DNA from: Chlorokybus atmophyticus
Taxonomy: Eukaryota; Streptophyta; Chlorokybophyceae; Chlorokybales; Chlorokybaceae
Assembly: GCA_009103225.1 (NCBI GenBank)
Contig: RHPI01003642.1
Coordinates: 393,116-457,115, forward strand
Direction of reading: 5' to 3'
DNA: 64,000 bases
Each line of letters starts with the position of its first letter. Within the stretch, counting starts at the first letter, position 1. The position numbers and the translations under genes are program-made. A model generated the notes under the pieces. The model did not search any database, was not told where the DNA came from, and saw only the letters and a list, made by a program, of their open reading frames with translations. This document shows positions 58,614 to 64,000 of this stretch, piece after piece.

Positions 58614-59057
58614 GGACGGACAGGGGCGCACCGCCCGGCAGCTGCTGAGCGGAAGTCACACACTGCCGCAAGGGCTAACCCTAGGGCTACCCCATACACT
58701 TAACGTGTCAGCTTGTGTGCAAGTCCATAAGCCCTGTGAGATTGTAACCCCGCAAGCCTGTGAGTCTGTGAGTAAAGTTGAAACTCTTTGCCGCCTGTAA
58801 GCAGCAGTCGCCCAATCAAGTTGAGCTTACAGGGTCCTGTCCACGCAAACGATCCCCAACCCAGCAGCAGCCACAACTAGCCTCCCCAAATCTGCCGCCA
58901 CCACAAACACCACACGGAGGACGTGCACACTGCTTCCTGTTGCAAGTACACGCCCGCCTTCAGCTCTGTGGGCAATGGACTTGAGCATGGTCGGCGTGGG
59001 CGGGCGGCGGCGGTTAAGCGTGAGCGTAGGTGCGGGCGTAGCGCACGTTCAGTGAGC
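58614..59057. promoter_or_regulatory. Shared upstream region of FRA10AC1 and INTS5
   Basis: 444 bp between start codons. Contains a telo-box core AACCCTA at 58677-58683, 64 bp upstream of the FRA10AC1 ATG. The plus-strand frame is open from 58923, but the first in-frame ATG is 59058. Confidence 0.5.
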
Positions 59058-62000
59058 ATGGGCGGGAGCGGCGACGCGCCGTCACGCATGGAGCTCGACT
59101 TGAACAAGCTCCCGGACGAGCATGTGGAGGAAGCCTGGAAGGACGATGGCAGCGCAGCTGCAACCACAAGTCAGCAGCCCTGCCCCCTCAGCTCCACGAA
59201 TGACGAGCAGGAGCAGCAGGTAGGGAAACTAGGGGTCTGGCTATAGCTCAGCAACGTCTACACAGAAAATTTTGTTGCAATGTGTGATGTTGCTCTTTCT
59301 AGAACATCCCCACCGGTTGATGGTGTTGCACCTTGTCCTAGCTCCAATGTACATATCCACTTACAATGGTCAATGAACTGTGACAACAAGTACATGCATG
59401 TTGTGGTTTGACTTGTTCAAGTTCGTGATGTCCTCGCTGGCATTTACTGCTCCGTCAGAATGGAACACCCCACCGGTGCGCGGCAATGCACACGATATGA
59501 GTAGTACTCATTTTGTATTGAGGAAGCATCCCATGCTAAGCTGCCCGCAGGTTGCGCAAGCATGCCAGCAGTGGGAGCAAACTGTGAAGGGAGGAAAGGC
59601 GACATTTACTGATCTGCGTGACGCTTGTGACTGGGCTATCGACACTCTGCAGCGTGTTGGTGGGGAAGCTTTGCCCACATCAGCGGAGCTATGCTCCGAC
59701 AACTTGGCGGCGTATGTTACTGCTTCAGCTGTCGCAATACAACACTTGGCGTGTAGAAAGCTACTGATCCGCAGCGTGCGGATGACATTGGACTTGATCG
59801 TGTTCTGCATAGACAGCCAAGCGCACGCCACAAACAACAATTCACATGAAGGCGAGCCTCACGCGTTGCATGCATTCAGAGTGCGCTATGTGCAGATGGT
59901 AAAGTTGTTGTTTGCAGAGAAAAGCGAGAGTCCAACTCACAGCAAAAAGCAGCGCTTAGAAGTTGGTCCAATCAAGGCAGCAGATCAGGAGCCCTCTCAC
60001 CCGCTTGTAGAACACGTGCTCGCAAAGCTGCTGCACGCTGACAATGCGCAATTGGACTGGGTGCTTGGGCACCTTAGCGTCTTCCACCCCATGTTGTTCG
60101 TTCCATACTTCATCTACGCATCCAGCACGACATTGACCAGAGAACTTCTTCTGCGCACCGCTTCTAGCCTAGAGTACACTGCCAGAAGGTACTCAAAGAG
60201 CATCTGACATGTAAAGCAATGGCATACTGCCACATGCACCACAGCTTCATAAACGGTTTGAGCATTATCTTATGTGAGATGCACATTTGCATGCACAACC
60301 GCATGCTGCATACATGTTGTAGTTGTCCGCAGGAGACAGGGTTGGCCATGTTAGAGTTCGCTGCGCGTTGTGCAGCCATTGCTTGCTTGCCAGCTGGCAA
60401 TGTTGAGGATACAGCAACAGCCAATCAGCTGCCATCAGCTGCGGACATCATGGCTCGCAGAGTGTGTGCTTTGGCAGCGCTGTGTGCTGTGTCACCAACA
60501 GCAGTTGCATGCGCTTGTCGGCCAGTTGTTGATTACCTCTCTGGCCTAAGCATTCGGGACTGGACCAATCTGGCATCGCGTATGCTGCGTATAGACTTTC
60601 CTTGCACATCGTCCAATTCTGTAAGGGAAGCAACTTGCAAGCAACGCTGTATACAGCAGGCTTTTTGTGCATGCTGTCTCATCCTGCAGTGGCCTTCTAG
60701 GTGGAGGAGGAAGGCTGCGTCAAGTTGTTTGAAAGACTTGTTGACAGCTGCTTGCAACAGCTTGGTGCATGTGCGGGGCAGTTGGTTCTGCTTCTTGTTC
60801 ACCTTGCTACGCACACGGGTAACGCTGAAACCTTGAACTGCTAGGTAGCCATGTTTGCTAGGCAGTTCAATCTGAACTACTTTGCATTATGACAGACGAA
60901 CTTGAAGCCAGCACAGTCTCAGTGCTGCAGACTGGATCCGCTTCGCTACTTCAGAAGCTTCTTTGTGCTACGGATGCTTGCCTCTCTGAACATCTATCAG
61001 GTGTCAGGTGCCTGCTGATTTACACAGCGTTGTGGACGCTTGCATGCACCTGTGCTGTGCCCTGGCAGTTCCCAACATTCTCTTTTCAGGTGCTGAGACC
61101 TGTAACCATCCTGCCCATGGTTTTCTGGCTGGCATCGGTGCCAGCGTGAAACTTTTGTGGGCAAAGCTGGTTTCTTTGCGAACAGCGGGCCAAATCTTGT
61201 TACAGTTCATGGAAAGGGCCATTCTTTGTGGTAACCCCCAGCCTGCTATTGACCTTCTGGAGGTGGTGACTTGGGAGCAGAGCGCAAACAGCACATCAGA
61301 TGTGCTAGACTTCAGGCTCGCTGTGGTCAACCATGTGTCGTCAATTATTAGCAACGCCATACCTGAAGCGCGCATAGTCGTCATTGATGCTTGGCTTACA
61401 CAAGTGGTTGGGGGCTTGTCAATAGAACCAGACGACAGGGTACGGTGACTTCTGTATTGTCCTATAACATGCAAGTCATCTCCTGCAGCTTGCGTGGTGA
61501 AGTTGATGTTGATAGTTGCTCTGTGCACCCCTTTACAGGCGCTGCAGGCTTTGAACTTCATTAAGCAATTAGCTGCACAGACTTTTTCATCACCAAAGAA
61601 AGCGGCCTTTGACGAGTCTATGCCTTTCACCGACTTTGCAGAACTCATCAAGCAGCGTTTAACAGCGATACTCTGGCTTCCACTGCTACAGCTGCTGCGC
61701 AGGAACAGCTGGCAACTGCGCATTGCTACATTGCAGGTACGTACGAGATGGCATACAGGACCTGTTCATGTGCAAGCAACCTGATATATGAATGCAGATT
61801 TAAATACAATCTTGACTTCTGTAGTGTTCATTATTGGGGCGCATGTTGTTGGCAGCTTTCATCTTTGCGATGTGTGTCTGGCAGTTGCTTTGCACACTAC
61901 CGGTCCCTTCCTCCAATGGTTTGGTGCAGCTGGGGAATGCGGTGCAAGCAGTGCTTGCGTGGTTCCTCACCCTTCTGGAGCCCGCGTCCACCTACTCTGA

Positions 62001-63636
62001 AGACGATGCAGTATTTGTGCATGCGTGTGCACGCACCACAAAGCGCCTGCTGGCCACCTTGTGTCATCAGCAGATCGACATGGTTGCCATTGTACGTGTT
62101 GTTGCTTATCATATTTCTCCCTGCAACAGGTTGCACTCTTGAGCGTTTTGTGCGGTTCAATCGATGCATCTCCCATCACCATGTCCTGTAGGTGGTGGAC
62201 CTTCTGCTGGACTACTCATTTATTTGTCAATGGAGTGGTGCACTCTCAAAGGATGCAAGTGCGAACCGTAAACCAAGCACGCGCTACAGTTTGGCTGCTT
62301 TTGCGCTCGACTGTTATGGCCGTCTGGTAGCTCCCGAGGAGCTGCATGCAGCGAGCCTGGCCAACCCCGCTGTGTCATTGCTGCAGCAGAACAGACGGCG
62401 ATTTGCCGGTAAGCTGCGAATAGTGATTGCCGTTATGCCTGTATTGGCAGTGGCAGTCTTTGCTGATACCTTCTGAACAGGTAGCATTCAGCAAGATGCA
62501 GTTGTCGGAGAACACAAGCAGAGTGCAAACCTCACGCACAGCAGCATGCTGCCGTGCACAGCACCAGTGGATGAACTTGTGGATGTGGTCAGGTGCTTGT
62601 GCTCTGGCATGACTCAGGAGCCCAAGCCAAACTCGACACTCGCTACAGTCGTAACGCTGATAACGACTCGACTGAGCACACCGCATGAGGTCTCGCCCAC
62701 CGTTGAACAATACGATGAGGTATCTCGAATTGTGGGGTGGCTGCATGCTGCTCACTGAGCTGCCCTGTAAACACTTGAGTGAGCTAAACAGCTCCCTCTT
62801 GCTGGCAGATTCTTCCGAGGCGACCAACCTTTCCACGCCACATGTTCATTGTGGACTGCTTTTCCCGTAACCCGCTCTTGTTTCAACTACTTCAGCTGAT
62901 CGCTCAGCAAAGCCCCGTGGACTTGCGGCGCTGCACAGAGCTTCCACTAACATTGCTCGCTGACACAATCGGTATCTGGCACGACCTGGCACGCACCTAT
63001 GCACACAAGTCTTCCCAGGTCTTAAGCAGTGGTTTTTTCAACAAAGCTGTACAACACGGTTGCATTGTACCATGCAGTGCATCTTTGACACTTGACACCT
63101 GTGCGGCCAGGCCCCGACAGATGCAGGCTTGGTTCAACAGACAGTGCGGGTCTTGAACCTTCTCACCGCCGTGGACTGGCTACCACACCCCATATTGCAT
63201 GCGAGTGAGATTGTTGACAAGCTTCCTGCTGCAGACGTGTGCGCTCTCCTGCAGGTTGGTCAGCTGATACGTTGCATGCACTACCATCCATATGCCTTTG
63301 CTCAAAAGCCTGCTGCAGGCGGTGTGGCACTGCTTACGGGATACTGCATCCATGCGCCGAACAATCACTACAACAGCGTCATATTCTGCCACCACTACCT
63401 CCAGCATGGCCGCCCTTTTTACTCAGAGTCCGGCATCTCTCACCCTGACTGCAGGTGCTACAACTAGCGCACCGTCCTCACTACCTGCCAATGCTCCTGC
63501 GCAAGCGCCGAGCTTTGAGACTTTGAGCATGCAAGCTGCTATCCCTCACTGGGAGCTGCAGCTGCAATCCATTTTGCACCGCAACATCGCCAGCATTGGG
63601 CCACAGTTTGCTGCATTCTACAGAGCTGATGATTGA
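59058..63636 (+). CDS. INTS5: Integrator complex subunit 5-like protein
   Basis: INTS5 is a helical-repeat scaffold of the Integrator complex, which cleaves snRNA and other short RNA polymerase II transcripts. Thirteen exons (59058-59219, 59551-60188, 60323-60620, 60701-60818, 60896-61000, 61090-61439, 61539-61736, 61885-62091, 62192-62408, 62481-62719, 62809-63018, 63141-63254, 63319-63636) close in phase and give 1057 aa, close to human INTS5 (about 1019). Family-like spots are QLDWVLGHLSVFHPMLFV in the N-terminal domain, DCFSRNPLLFQLLQLIAQQS in the C-terminal domain, AVWHCLRDTA, and the end LQSILHRNIASIGPQFAAFY, which parallels the SVLHRNIDRLG ending of animal INTS5. The rest is Leu/Ala-rich helical sequence with no other domain. 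Assignment rests on these matches and on length; a profile search would settle it. Confidence 0.8.
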
Positions 63637-64000
63637 GTTGATAAACATGGTTGTGACTCTACAGTGTGCCCTGCATGCATCTGAACGAGACTTCTTGGTG
63701 TCGGTTTGAGGTTGATTGCAAGAAGCAACGGGCAATGATGCGATGATTGTTGTAGTTGAAGTTGTCTCAATCATAAAGCACAAACCTACCAGGCAGCTGC
63801 AGCAAGTCATCTCTGGACATGGCCAACACAAGCTAAGTATAGTACAAGCAAACTGCACCCGCAAGGCAACACATTGCACCTTCTGCGAGTGTTACCTACA
63901 GCATTGCTCAAATCAATGTTGTTATATACATGGTCCAGTTCAAAGCACCATTGGTGCAATTGCTTGAACAGCAAGCCACCTTAATGGATCTCGTTGTTGA
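63637..64000. other. Region after INTS5 to the window end
   Basis: Probably the INTS5 3' UTR and flank. An open frame at 63716-63967 has no recognisable similarity or splice context. Confidence 0.5.

Noticed and set aside
1-64000. CRISPR arrays, bacterial operons, rRNA genes
   Set aside because: No regularly spaced repeats and no ribosomal RNA sequence were seen. The genes carry spliceosomal introns, so bacterial-type features are not expected.

Overview
This window looks like nuclear DNA from a photosynthetic eukaryote of the green lineage with flagellated cells. Every gene I could model is interrupted by short GT-AG introns (mostly about 50 to 400 nt). The gene set mixes plastid functions (TIC110, a Tat-targeted thylakoid-lumen protein), mitochondrial functions (LIP2, PREY/UPF0434, mS37), plant-type nuclear genes (SWP73-type SWI/SNF subunit, Pol eta, MTP12/ZnT5 zinc transporter) and a ciliary protein (CFAP91). 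A flagellate green alga or basal streptophyte fits best; I cannot name the species.

Layout, left to right: C-terminal part of TIC110 (+), DNA polymerase eta (+), a gene-free repeat island (9.9-15.3 kb) with hairpins, a terminal-inverted-repeat element and two copies of a decayed ORF, a class B DNAJ (-), a possible broken gene (+), UBR7 (-), a second terminal-inverted-repeat element and a gap (22-23 kb), the MTP12/ZnT5-like transporter (-), a TPR-like protein of unknown function (+), PREY (-), mS37 (+), a block with a direct duplication and a perfect 19-bp-stem hairpin, CFAP91 (-), SWP73/BAF60 (+), LIP2 octanoyltransferase (-), a lumenal PsaN-like protein (+), a complete Tigger/pogo-type DNA transposon with TA duplication and terminal inverted repeats (48.2-51.3 kb), an AT-rich gene-free stretch (51.3-56.6 kb), FRA10AC1 (-) and an INTS5-like Integrator subunit (+).

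Exon models were built by hand from splice consensus and protein similarity. For TIC110, POLH, DNAJB, UBR7, the TPR gene, PREY, mS37, CFAP91, SWP73, LIP2, the lumenal protein, FRA10AC1 and INTS5 every intron phase closes. The 5' half of the zinc transporter is only approximate.

A repeated architectural theme is head-to-head gene pairs with short shared upstream regions (276 to 1306 bp between start codons). Three of these regions contain telomere-like AACCCTA motifs and two contain E2F-type motifs, suggesting shared growth-linked control. I saw no single previously unknown system. The most notable items are the transposon and repeat families, the paired promoters and the C-terminal PCNA-binding-like motif shared by Pol eta and the transposase.
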